Positions 8,285-16,571 of a DNA stretch of 64,000 nucleotides are shown here, piece by piece. The stretch is from CAVRTJ01 sp964507185 (GTDB taxonomy: Bacteria > Acidobacteriota > UBA4820 > DSQY01): positions 40,789 to 104,788 of the forward strand of contig CAZDOY010000006.1 in assembly GCA_964507185.1 (NCBI GenBank). The letters run 5' to 3'. The translations under genes were made by a program, and so were the position numbers. Below the pieces are notes generated by a model. It saw only the letters and a list, made by a program, of their open reading frames with translations. It was not told where the DNA came from and ran no database searches. How positions within the stretch are numbered: position 1 is the stretch's first letter; every line of letters starts with the position of its first letter.

Positions 8285-8608
8285 AGCCGGGCGGACAGAC
8301 GCCGGGTTTGCCGAAGCGGGCGTTCCCCGCGCCGCGGCTGACGATTTCTCTGTCAGGGACGCGCGGGGCACGATGAGTGAGGTCTCTTCGACATGGGGGT
8401 GAGTGGCGATATTCCTCAACAATCAGGCACGGTCCGCCAGCGGTTCACCGGCCCGGAAGAGGCCGCCCTTTCCAGCCCATGTCGAGCTATGCCGATCAAG
8501 GCCCTGGGACCTGGCGGCGCGGCGGGGCCGGAAGCCGTCGCGCAGGGTCGGCCGTCCCGGCGCTCGGATCCGGATGAATGAATGGAAGACAGCAGCATGG
8601 AGGAGAGC
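8285..8608. other. Intergenic region without a convincing gene
   Basis: The spacer of 324 bp contains an imperfect GC-rich hairpin at 8325-8368 (outer arms CCCCGCG/CGCGGGG, inner arms CTGAC/GTCAG). No U-run follows it, so it is not a classical intrinsic terminator. No RNA gene or supported small ORF is seen. GGAGG just before 8609 is the ribosome site of the next gene. Confidence 0.5.
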
Positions 8609-9454
8609 ATGACCGATCAACAGGCGGATTCCTGTGCGGGGGAGATAGAGACCATCGGCAGCGGATCTCTCGAAGCGGCGGCGGGTGAGGACGTCGTCCG
8701 TTTCGAATCGCTCACCCGTACTTTCGAAGACTTGACGGCCGTGAGCAACGTCGACCTGTCCGTGGGAGAAGGGGAATTTTTCGGCTTCCTGGGCCCCAAC
8801 GGAGCCGGGAAGTCAACGACTATCAAGATGGCCATCGGCCTCTTGAGGCCGACGAAGGGGAGAATACGGATATTCGGAATGGATCCCTACGAGCGGCCGC
8901 TGGATGTGAAGGCACGGATAGGGGTGGTTCCGGAAGAAGTCCCCCTGTACGACAGACTGACGGGGCGGGAGGCGCTCGAATTCGCGGGCAGAATACACCT
9001 CCTGAACGCGGATACGTCCAGGGAACGGGCCGACGACCTGCTCGAATGGCTCGGACTGGAGGACGCCGCGTCCTCCCTTATCGTGGACTATTCTCAGGGC
9101 ATGAAGAAAAAGCTCGCCCTGGGATGCGCGCTCATTCACAGGCCAAAACTCCTGTTCCTGGATGAGCCTTTTTCGGGCATTGATCCCATCGCCGTGAAGG
9201 GCATCAAGGATGTCCTGACCCGGATGGTCAGGGAAGGTGTGACGATCTTCTTTTCGTCCCACGTCATGGAACTCGTCGAGCGTCTTTGTACGCGGGTGGC
9301 CATTCTCCACAAGGGATCGGTCCGGGCCGTCGGATCGCTCGACGAACTGCGTGCCGCCTCCGGCCTCGGAGATGACGCGTCCCTCGAGGACGTCTTCGTG
9401 AAGGTGGTGGGGATGGATCCGGGAGACGGAGGCGCTCAATGGCTCGTCTCGTGA
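8609..9454 (+). CDS. ABC transporter ATP-binding protein (ABC-2 exporter type)
   Basis: A single nucleotide-binding domain of about 281 residues shows Walker A GPNGAGKST, signature DYSQGMKKKLALG, and Walker B LLFLDEPFSGID, followed by a switch His (SSHVMELVE). It energises the membrane partner encoded immediately downstream, whose start codon overlaps this gene by 16 bases. I chose ATG 8609 because GGAGG lies 5 bases before it. An upstream in-frame ATG at 8582 would add 9 residues but has only a weak ribosome site. The exported substrate is unknown. Confidence 0.9.
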   Translation: MTDQQADSCAGEIETIGSGSLEAAAGEDVVRFESLTRTFEDLTAVSNVDLSVGEGEFFGFLGPNGAGKSTTIKMAIGLLRPTKGRIRIFGMDPYERPLDVKARIGVVPEEVPLYDRLTGREALEFAGRIHLLNADTSRERADDLLEWLGLEDAASSLIVDYSQGMKKKLALGCALIHRPKLLFLDEPFSGIDPIAVKGIKDVLTRMVREGVTIFFSSHVMELVERLCTRVAILHKGSVRAVGSLDELRAASGLGDDASLEDVFVKVVGMDPGDGGAQWLVS

Positions 9455-11118
9455 CCGCGTCCGGGGGCGGAGTTCCATCGCGGCTGGGGATCCTGATCAG
9501 GCTGCAGCTTATCATCGCGTGGAGGCCCGCCAAGAGAGGCAAAATCCCGGAATATCTCGCCATCGGTTTCGTGGCCGTCCTTCTGGGTGCCCTGGCCTTG
9601 GGACTGGCGGCCATCTCTTTCTTTACGCTGCTCAACTTGTCGGACGCCGCGGCCGGCGGCCCCAGGATCATGCTGATCGGCGGGTGCGCGCTTTTCCTGG
9701 CCTACCTGTTCATCGGGCTCTTCCAGGAGGGCGTGGGCGGAGGCGTGGACCTGAGCCTTCTGTTTCACATGCCCGTATCTCCGGGCGAGATGACGCGCGC
9801 CGACCTGCTCTCGCGTCTCATTAGTCCCTGGGCGCTCCCACCTCTCGGCTTTTTTGCCGGGTGCATCGCCGGGGTCATGGCCAGGGGGCATTTCCTGTTC
9901 GGCTGTGCGATTTTTCCGGCGGCCATGCTGTGGTACCTCCAGACTTTTCTGACCCTGATGGTCGGCGACCTTCTTCTCTATCATCTCAGGCGGTCGAGAC
10001 GGTTCGTGGAAATGATGGGATTTCTTGCAATGCTCGCCTTTATGAGCTGGGTCGTTCTGCAGAACACGGTGCTGGTGCGTTCCAGCGCAGACGGCGGCGG
10101 GCACAGACTGATCAAGATGCTGGCTGATTACTGGGACGGGGCGCGCTATCTCGTTTCACTTCTCCCGGGCGCCTCGGCCCTGTCCTGGACGGCCTGGGGG
10201 TGGTACGCCCCGGTGGTGCTCGCCACCGCCGTGGGCACCGTCGCAGGACTCTACGGCTTGTCGGGCCTTCTCCTGCGACGGCTTATGGAGGAAGGAACGG
10301 CCAAGACGGCCCGACGTCGCGGCGCACCGACCGTGAGAAGGGCGCTCAAGAGGCCGGGATTGATTGAGAGGCTTCCCATGTGGCCCTTCATTCTGAGAGA
10401 CTTCCGCTACCTCTCAAGGGACCCCTACCTGAAGACCATGGTCCTCGGAATGGTGATGGGGCCCGTGATCATCCTGGCGGTTCTGGCAGGTCCGGGCGGC
10501 AGGCTGGGCATGCACTTTCTGCACTACGGGGCGCCTTTCCTCCTGCTCATGTACTGCTCCCAACTTTCCAACAACCACCTGGGCCTTGAGCGTGCCGGCC
10601 TGCTCAATACACTCGTCTCGCCGGTTCCAAGGTGGCGGCTGCTTCTCGGGAAGAACATGGTTCTCATGGCTTTCTATCTCCTGCTGATGTGCCTGCCCGT
10701 CGGTCTCCTCGTGTGGCGGAAGGCATCGGCTTTCGACATCGCGTCGGATGTGGTGCTCGCGGTCGCTCTCGCCCCCATCTACTTTGGCCTCGGCAATTTC
10801 TTATCGATCCTGATGCCGGTCCCCATGGCGCCCAAAGGGAAGAGGCTTCGCGCACAGGTCCCCATGGGACGGATGTTCATGCTGGCCATCGCACAGATCG
10901 TGCTGTTGGGATTGGCCGGACTGGCCGCGGCTCCCCTGTTCCTCGGGCGTTTCGCGCTTTCCTATCTGGGTGGTGGTGCCTGGCTGGCGGAGGTCGCCGG
11001 CGGTGCCATGATCCTGTACGGGTTATTGATCTATGCGCTGCTCCTCGGGGGTGCGACGAGGCTGATGCCCCGGAGGGAGCCGGACATCTACGAGGCGGTT
11101 CTCCGGTCGGAAAGTTGA
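9439..11118 (+). CDS. ABC exporter permease, polytopic (ABC-2 superfamily)
   Basis: The 559-residue protein is strongly hydrophobic, with roughly 12 predicted membrane helices in two halves. A cytoplasmic, basic loop lies between them (around residues 280-310, EEGTAKTARRRGAP). It is the membrane partner of the ATPase whose 3' end it overlaps; GGAGG precedes the ATG by 6 bases inside that gene. Large permeases of this kind paired with one ATPase occur in bacitracin/lantibiotic-type or uncharacterised exporters. Nothing here indicates a substrate. Confidence 0.8.
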   Translation: MARLVTASGGGVPSRLGILIRLQLIIAWRPAKRGKIPEYLAIGFVAVLLGALALGLAAISFFTLLNLSDAAAGGPRIMLIGGCALFLAYLFIGLFQEGVGGGVDLSLLFHMPVSPGEMTRADLLSRLISPWALPPLGFFAGCIAGVMARGHFLFGCAIFPAAMLWYLQTFLTLMVGDLLLYHLRRSRRFVEMMGFLAMLAFMSWVVLQNTVLVRSSADGGGHRLIKMLADYWDGARYLVSLLPGASALSWTAWGWYAPVVLATAVGTVAGLYGLSGLLLRRLMEEGTAKTARRRGAPTVRRALKRPGLIERLPMWPFILRDFRYLSRDPYLKTMVLGMVMGPVIILAVLAGPGGRLGMHFLHYGAPFLLLMYCSQLSNNHLGLERAGLLNTLVSPVPRWRLLLGKNMVLMAFYLLLMCLPVGLLVWRKASAFDIASDVVLAVALAPIYFGLGNFLSILMPVPMAPKGKRLRAQVPMGRMFMLAIAQIVLLGLAGLAAAPLFLGRFALSYLGGGAWLAEVAGGAMILYGLLIYALLLGGATRLMPRREPDIYEAVLRSES

Positions 11119-11142
11119 ATGGAATATAGCCCGGGCGGACCG

Positions 11143-11153
11143 GTTGTAACAAC
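11143..11153. promoter_or_regulatory. Short dyad GTTGTAACAAC upstream of the Nramp gene
   Basis: A perfect 5-bp inverted repeat around a central base lies 56 bp before the Nramp start codon, in the only 90-bp spacer available for its promoter. It could be a metal-regulator operator, but the sequence is short and no regulator gene is adjacent. Confidence 0.25.
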
Positions 11154-11208
11154 GATGTGCAAAAATCGGAGCATCGAATGAACGGGGCGCGGCGAGGGAA
11201 GTAGGCAT

Positions 11209-13128
11209 ATGTCGAAGAAAGAGCCCACCGACAAACATCTTTCTCTTTCTGAAGTACATGGGTCGGTGATCGTGCCGCGCAGGGGCCACATCCTGAGGCG
11301 GATATTCGCCGTCGCCGGCCCCGCCTATCTCGTGAGCGTCGGTTACATGGACCCCGGCAACTGGGCCACGGACCTGGCCGCCGGGGCTCAGTTCAACTAC
11401 ACCCTGATCTGGGTTCTCCTGATGTCCAACCTGATGGCCGTATTGCTCCAGAGCCTGGCGGTGCGGCTTGGCGTGGCGCGCGGGCTGGATTTGGCCCAGG
11501 CATGCCGGACGGAATACCCCAAGGTCGTCAACGCGGCACTTTATGTGCTCTGTGAGTTAGCAATTACGGCTACGGACCTGGCTGAGGTCATAGGTTCGGC
11601 CATCGCGTTGCAGCTTCTGTTCGGATTGCCCCTGGTATGGGGCGTGCTCGTCACGGGCGCCGACACCTTCGCACTGCTCTTCCTCAGCCAGTTCGGCATC
11701 CGTAAGATGGAGGCCCTGATTATAGGTCTGATCAGCGTGATAGGCCTTGGTTTCTTCGTGGAGATAGTGCTGGCCAAGCCTGACTGGTCAGGCGTCGCAA
11801 GGGGATTCGTTCCGGCCATTCCGAACTCCACGGCGCTTTTCATCGCGATCGGGATGCTCGGCGCCACCGTCATGCCGCACAACCTGTACCTCCATTCCTC
11901 TCTCGTTCAGACCAGGCGGATTGGCAAGGGCATGAAGGAGAAGATGCAGTCTCTTAAGCTGAACACCCTCGATTCGGCCATAGCGCTGAACATGGCCTTC
12001 TTCGTGAACGCGGCCATTCTCATCATGGCGGCGGCCGTCTTTTATCGGACCGGGCATAGGGAAGTCGGAGAAATCCAGGACGCCTACCGCCTCCTCGAAC
12101 CCATCGTCGGCGCGGCCATCGCGCCGGTCGCTTTTGCAATAGCCCTGCTGGCTTCGGGCCAGAGTTCGACCATTACGGGAACGCTCGCCGGGCAGATCGT
12201 CATGGAAGGGTTCCTGAACATCCGTATTCCTCCGTGGGTCAGGCGCCTGATCACCCGCCTTCTTGCGATCGTCCCGGCGATCCTGACCATCATATATTTC
12301 GGCGAGAGGGGTACGGGAACGCTCCTCGTTCTCTCTCAGGTGATCCTGTCTCTGCAGTTGCCTTTCGCGATCATCCCGCTCATTCACTTCGTCTCGGACC
12401 GCGGAAAGATGGGCGGTTTCTCCATAGGGCCGGCACTCAAGATCCTTGCATGGGTCACGGCGCTGGTGGTTGTCGTGCTTAACGTCAAGCTGGTCATCGA
12501 CTGGGTGGTTGGATGGGCGGGATCGGCAGGAGCCGCCAAGGGATGGATCTACGCCGGAGCTTTCCTGCTCAACCTGGTTATCGCGGGCCTTCTGTTTTAT
12601 GTTACTTTCAAGCCTTGGCTGGGCACGCTCCTGAGGCTGGGGCGTCCCGACCGGAGAGTGGGGATTCACGCCCCCGAGGAGACCCTGTCGCTGGGAGACC
12701 TGTCCGTGCCGTACAAGAAGGTCGCGGTGGCCCTGGACTTTTCGGGGCGCGAGACCGAAATCCTGCGTGAGGCGCTGCGCTTTGTGGGCGACCAGCGCCC
12801 GCACATCGCGCTCATGCACGTCGTCGAAAGCGCAGGCGCGCGCTTTCTCGGGCGCGAATCGGCCGACGTGGAGAGTAAGAAAGACGAAGAACGCCTTGCG
12901 GATATCGCCGGGTCCCTCGAAGAGATGGGTTTTCAGGTCTCTACGCACCTCGGCGTGGGCAAACCGGTGCGCGCGCTGACCGGGATGATCGAGGCCGAGG
13001 GGGCGGATCTCGTCGTTCTGGGCGCGCACGGACACCGTTTCTTCCAGGATCTGCTCTTCGGATCGACCGCCGACGCCCTGCGCCACCGTGTCAAGGCCAG
13101 CGTCCTGGTGGTGGGGAAGAGGGCCTGA
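11209..13128 (+). CDS. Nramp-family divalent metal transporter fused to a C-terminal universal stress (UspA) domain
   Basis: The 639-residue protein has an Nramp core of about residues 25-480. TM1 holds the metal-binding motif MDPGNWATDLAAG, and TM6 the motif GATVMPHNLYLHS. Both are diagnostic of proton-coupled Mn/Fe importers (MntH). The C-terminal 140 residues form a UspA domain with the ATP-binding pattern G-x2-G-x9-G-S (GAHGHRFFQDLLFGS), so nucleotide binding is likely. The Usp domain would lie in the cytoplasm and might gate transport in response to energy state (inference). The gene appears monocistronic. Its ribosome site is weak. Confidence 0.88.
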   Translation: MSKKEPTDKHLSLSEVHGSVIVPRRGHILRRIFAVAGPAYLVSVGYMDPGNWATDLAAGAQFNYTLIWVLLMSNLMAVLLQSLAVRLGVARGLDLAQACRTEYPKVVNAALYVLCELAITATDLAEVIGSAIALQLLFGLPLVWGVLVTGADTFALLFLSQFGIRKMEALIIGLISVIGLGFFVEIVLAKPDWSGVARGFVPAIPNSTALFIAIGMLGATVMPHNLYLHSSLVQTRRIGKGMKEKMQSLKLNTLDSAIALNMAFFVNAAILIMAAAVFYRTGHREVGEIQDAYRLLEPIVGAAIAPVAFAIALLASGQSSTITGTLAGQIVMEGFLNIRIPPWVRRLITRLLAIVPAILTIIYFGERGTGTLLVLSQVILSLQLPFAIIPLIHFVSDRGKMGGFSIGPALKILAWVTALVVVVLNVKLVIDWVVGWAGSAGAAKGWIYAGAFLLNLVIAGLLFYVTFKPWLGTLLRLGRPDRRVGIHAPEETLSLGDLSVPYKKVAVALDFSGRETEILREALRFVGDQRPHIALMHVVESAGARFLGRESADVESKKDEERLADIAGSLEEMGFQVSTHLGVGKPVRALTGMIEAEGADLVVLGAHGHRFFQDLLFGSTADALRHRVKASVLVVGKRA

Positions 13129-13210
13129 ACGCACTACCCACGTACCGGGAGGGGATCACCCTCAATCCACGGGCGCCCTGGCAACCTGATAGCGGCGCGC
13201 CCGCAGGCCC

Positions 13211-14344
13211 CTATGGTCCGATCTCCTTGAAGGTACCTTCCTCTACAACGTACATGCTGTACGGCGCTTCGGTGGGATCGCCCTTTTCGTTGAAGCGCAT
13301 AAGCCCGAAGAACGTTTTGAACGTCATGCGGTGGAGGGCCTCGGAAATGGTCCGGCCGTTGAGCGGCACCCCCGCCTGGGCTATGGCATTGAAGCCCACG
13401 TCGGCCGCCTTGTATCCGAAAATGCTGAAGGGGCCGGGCTCGTTGCTGTACTTCTTTCGGTATGCCGCCAGGAAGTCGCGGGTGTTGGTGCCGGGAAGCG
13501 TGCTCAGGTCCGGGTAGAAGGTCACGATGGCCCCGGTGGCGTATTCCTGTCCGGCTGAGTCGATGAACCGTTGGCCGTAACAGCCGTCGCCCGACATGAA
13601 AGCACAGGTCGAACCGTTTTCCCGCAAGACCTTGAGAAGAGAACCACCCTGGTTGGCCAGTCCCCCGAAGTAGATCATGTCCGGGTGCGTGGCCTTGCAC
13701 TGTTCGACCACGGCACTCATCTGCATGTCGCCGCGCTGGACTTTTTCGTTGAAAAGCACCTTTCGATTGGTGAGGAACTCGTAGTTTCGAATGAATTCTT
13801 CCGCCAGACCCGTCCCGTAGTCGCTGTTGTCATGGACGACGCCCGCCGTCTCTCCGGGGCGGTGCTTTGCGAACCATACGGCTGCGTGCATGGCCTGGAG
13901 GTCATCCCGTCCGCAGACGCGGAAGATGTACTTGTATCCCATGTCCGTCAATTTGGGGGTGGTGGATGTGGGAGAGATCATGACCACTTTGTGGTCTTCG
14001 TAAATCTTCGCGGCCTGCAGCGAGCAGCCCGAATCGACGTGACCGATGACGATGAGCGGGTTCTTCTTACAGAGGAAATAGGCCATCTCCTTGGCCTTTG
14101 CGGGATCGTTCTCGTCGTCGACGGCTATGATGGATATTTTCTTGCCGTTGATGCCGCCATCGGCGTTCCACTTGTCCACGGCGAGCTGGACGCCGTTCAG
14201 CACTTCCTGTCCGTAGGCGGCCTGTTCTCCGCTCAAGGGGCCCGCGACGCCGACTTTTATGTCCTGGATGCCGGAGCATGCCAGCAGAAGGCCGAAACAG
14301 GCGGCTGCCGTGAAAAAAAGAAGAATTAACGTCGGTTTTCTCAT
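13211..14344 (-). CDS. Branched-chain amino acid-type periplasmic substrate-binding lipoprotein
   Basis: The 377-residue protein opens with a lipoprotein signal (LLACSGIQD; Cys near residue 23). The type I periplasmic-binding fold of LivJ-like proteins follows: IKVGVAGPLSGEQAAYGQEVLNG, then INGKKISIIAVDDENDPAKA and the VIGHVDSGCSLQAAKIYEDHKVV region in order. Such proteins bind amino acids or related small molecules and deliver them to an ABC importer or a sensor. No permease or ATPase genes accompany it, so it is an orphan in this window. GGAGGAGG precedes the start. It is transcribed in the same direction as the archaemetzincin and regulator genes, which end 253 bp upstream. Confidence 0.88.
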   Translation of the reverse strand: MRKPTLILLFFTAAACFGLLLACSGIQDIKVGVAGPLSGEQAAYGQEVLNGVQLAVDKWNADGGINGKKISIIAVDDENDPAKAKEMAYFLCKKNPLIVIGHVDSGCSLQAAKIYEDHKVVMISPTSTTPKLTDMGYKYIFRVCGRDDLQAMHAAVWFAKHRPGETAGVVHDNSDYGTGLAEEFIRNYEFLTNRKVLFNEKVQRGDMQMSAVVEQCKATHPDMIYFGGLANQGGSLLKVLRENGSTCAFMSGDGCYGQRFIDSAGQEYATGAIVTFYPDLSTLPGTNTRDFLAAYRKKYSNEPGPFSIFGYKAADVGFNAIAQAGVPLNGRTISEALHRMTFKTFFGLMRFNEKGDPTEAPYSMYVVEEGTFKEIGP

Positions 14345-14597
14345 GGCCCTCCTCCTCCCTTTTCATAAAATATAGTGCCCGCTCTATCTCGCGTCTAGAA
14401 TTGGTGGGGGGTCCAGGCAGCGCGTAGAACGAAGGAGGCGAGGGCGGGGGATTCAGGATGAAGGACAAAACAGGATCTGATAAAGGGATGGCGGTCCATC
14501 GGAAACGGTCAGCAGAGAGTTCGTAGTGCGGCCCCCGGGGAGGCCCGGCCACGTCGGGAGCCCCCTGTTTCTCCGCCTTGGCTTTCAGGTGTGCTGG

Positions 14598-15146
14598 TTA
14601 CATTCCCGCGGTTTCGGGCCAGACCAGGGACAGTTCGCCCCGGCATGAATCACAGAAAGAGGGTTCCTTCAGATCAACCTGCCCGACCGAATTGGAGAAG
14701 GCCATCGCGCATCTGTAATCCCTGCAATGAATCAGGCCCGCCGCGTGCCCGAGTTCGTGCAGTATTTCCTTCTCGAGACGCCGAAGCAGAAGGTCCGGAT
14801 CGTGGGGCAGTCCGTAGAAGGGCTGTCGAAGTCTGTGGAGGGAAACGACCGCCGCCGCTCCCTGCAACAGGGCCTCGCCGAAGACGAAAGTGAGTATCGG
14901 AATGCAGAGATCCACCTCGGTCAATCCGAGCCTTATTTCGCCGGGCGGTCCTTCCTGCTTCAGGAGGACCTCGAGCAGGGAGGTGGAGTGGTACTGGTTT
15001 CTGCCCGGCAGGTACGCCTCTCCGGGATCGAGGCGCCGCTGGTCGATGCGGCATCGCAGCCCCAGGACCTCGGAGGCGGTGAGGGCCGCGTATTGGACGG
15101 CGGCGGGATCAACGTCGCCTATGGAGTACAGCCGAAGGGTGGTCAT
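14598..15146 (-). CDS. Archaemetzincin-type zinc metalloprotease (AmzA family)
   Basis: The start ATG at 15146 overlaps the stop of the upstream sigma-54 regulator gene (ATGA), which fixes a 182-residue product. The full archaemetzincin signature is present. HELGHAAGLIH gives zinc ligands H130, H134 and H140 and catalytic E131. The four cysteines C141, C146, C165 and C168 (HC-x4-C and FCDSC) form the second structural zinc site, and M148 is the Met-turn. Archaemetzincins are cytoplasmic aminopeptidase-like metzincins whose bacterial substrates are unknown. Translational coupling to a two-component regulator is unusual context for the family. Confidence 0.92.
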   Translation of the reverse strand: MTTLRLYSIGDVDPAAVQYAALTASEVLGLRCRIDQRRLDPGEAYLPGRNQYHSTSLLEVLLKQEGPPGEIRLGLTEVDLCIPILTFVFGEALLQGAAAVVSLHRLRQPFYGLPHDPDLLLRRLEKEILHELGHAAGLIHCRDYRCAMAFSNSVGQVDLKEPSFCDSCRGELSLVWPETAGM

Positions 15147-16504
15147 GCCTTTTTCTGTTTTAGACCGTACCGCTTTATCTTGTTGTAGAGGGTAGCTCGG
15201 TCGATGCCCAGAAGCCGCGCGCACTGGCTTATGTTCCAGCGGTGTTCGTGCAGCGCACTTTCGATATGGCGTTTCTCGACCTCGGAGAGCGGTATGGTGG
15301 AGCGATCGGCCTCTTTGTCGTCCTTGTTCTCGCGAACCTCCAGAGAAAAGTCCGACGCCTGGAGTTCTTCGCCCTTGGTGACGACGAGGGCGCGCTCTAT
15401 GGCGTTCTGCAGTTCGCGAACGTTGCCCGGCCACGGGTGATTCTGGAGGAGTTCCAGCGCCGGCCGAGAGATCAGGCGGACGGACTTGCCGACCCTCTGT
15501 GCGGCCCTGCCGACGAAATGGTCCGCGAGCACGGGCAGGTCTTCCATGCGCTCCCGCAAAGGCGGCAGGGGGATCTGGAAGACGTTGACCCGGTAGTACA
15601 GATCCTCCCGGAAGGACTTGTCCGCTACCATTGCGGACAGGTCTTTGTTCGTGGCCGCGATCACGCGGAAATCAACGGGGATCATCCTGGAGCCGCCCAC
15701 TCTGCAGATCTGTTTCTCCTCGAGTACTCGGAGCAGATCGGTCTGCGTTTTCAGGGAGATGTCGGCTATCTCGTCCAGGAACAGGCTCCCGCCGTCGGCC
15801 AACTCGAACTTGCCCTTCCGGCGGTATTGAGCCCCCGTGAAAGCCCCGCGTTCGTGGCCGAAGAGTTCGCTTTCGAGCAGGCCCTCCGGCAGCGCCCCGC
15901 AGTTTACCGTGACGAGGGGCATGAACCTCCGGAGGGACGCGGCATGGATGGCCTTGGCGACCAATTCCTTCCCCGTGCCGCTCTCGCCCAGGATGAGGAC
16001 GGTCGCTTCCGTAGGCGCCACCGTCTCGATGAGCTCCTTGACACGGCGCATGGGCGTGCTGTCGCCCAGGATGTCCGGGAAGTGTGAGACTTCCTTGAGG
16101 CTCGTCCGGAGCGCCTCGTTCTCTCTCTGGAGGCGCTGCCTTTCCACCGCATTGCGCACGAGGTGCTCGAGATCGTCGGGATCGAAAGGCTTCGTGATGT
16201 AGTCGTAGGCACCCTGCTTGAGTGCCTGAACGGCCGTCTCGACGGACGCGTAGGCGGTCATGATGATGACCGTTGCATCGGGCTTGACGTGCCTGATTCG
16301 CTGCTGGAGTTCCAGGCCGTCCATGCCGGCCATTTTTATATCCACGAGAAATATGTCGAAATCCTGGCGGGCCATTCGTTCGAGGGCCTCCTTCGCGCTG
16401 GAGGCGACCTCCACGCCGTAGCCTTCGTCGCGGAACCAGGCCTTTAGCGAGTCCCGCACGATCAGCTCGTCATCGACTATGAGAATCCAGGGATTACCGG
16501 CCAT
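15143..16504 (-). CDS. NtrC-family sigma-54-dependent response regulator
   Basis: The 453-residue protein has a receiver domain with D11, D12 and phosphoacceptor D55. An AAA+ domain follows, with GESGTGKE Walker A and the GAFTGA loop that contacts sigma-54, both intact. A Fis-type helix-turn-helix ends the chain (WNISQCARLLGIDRATLYNKI). ATG 16504 was chosen because AAAGGA lies 6 bases upstream; an upstream in-frame ATG at 16540 would add 12 non-conserved residues. Its partner kinase lies 67 bp upstream on the same strand. A good sigma-54 promoter at 19349-19364, before the GcvH-like gene, is a likely target. Confidence 0.94.
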   Translation of the reverse strand: MAGNPWILIVDDELIVRDSLKAWFRDEGYGVEVASSAKEALERMARQDFDIFLVDIKMAGMDGLELQQRIRHVKPDATVIIMTAYASVETAVQALKQGAYDYITKPFDPDDLEHLVRNAVERQRLQRENEALRTSLKEVSHFPDILGDSTPMRRVKELIETVAPTEATVLILGESGTGKELVAKAIHAASLRRFMPLVTVNCGALPEGLLESELFGHERGAFTGAQYRRKGKFELADGGSLFLDEIADISLKTQTDLLRVLEEKQICRVGGSRMIPVDFRVIAATNKDLSAMVADKSFREDLYYRVNVFQIPLPPLRERMEDLPVLADHFVGRAAQRVGKSVRLISRPALELLQNHPWPGNVRELQNAIERALVVTKGEELQASDFSLEVRENKDDKEADRSTIPLSEVEKRHIESALHEHRWNISQCARLLGIDRATLYNKIKRYGLKQKKA

Positions 16505-16571
16505 GGCGGGTCCTTTCAGATCGGAGTTCCATTTACTCAAAGAGCGATTAGGCTTGTCAACGCAAATGCCC

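Noticed and set aside
8325..8368. GC-rich hairpin after the Ser/Thr kinase gene as an intrinsic terminator or RNA gene
   Set aside because: No U-run, imperfect pairing, and such hairpins are expected by chance at this GC content.
11788..13134. 448-codon minus-strand frame opposite the Nramp-Usp gene
   Set aside because: Antisense of a gene with clear Nramp and Usp motifs throughout.
13243..13250. TCTACAAC motif matching half of the tandem-dyad element
   Set aside because: It lies inside the binding-protein coding sequence, has no paired half and is explained by codons.
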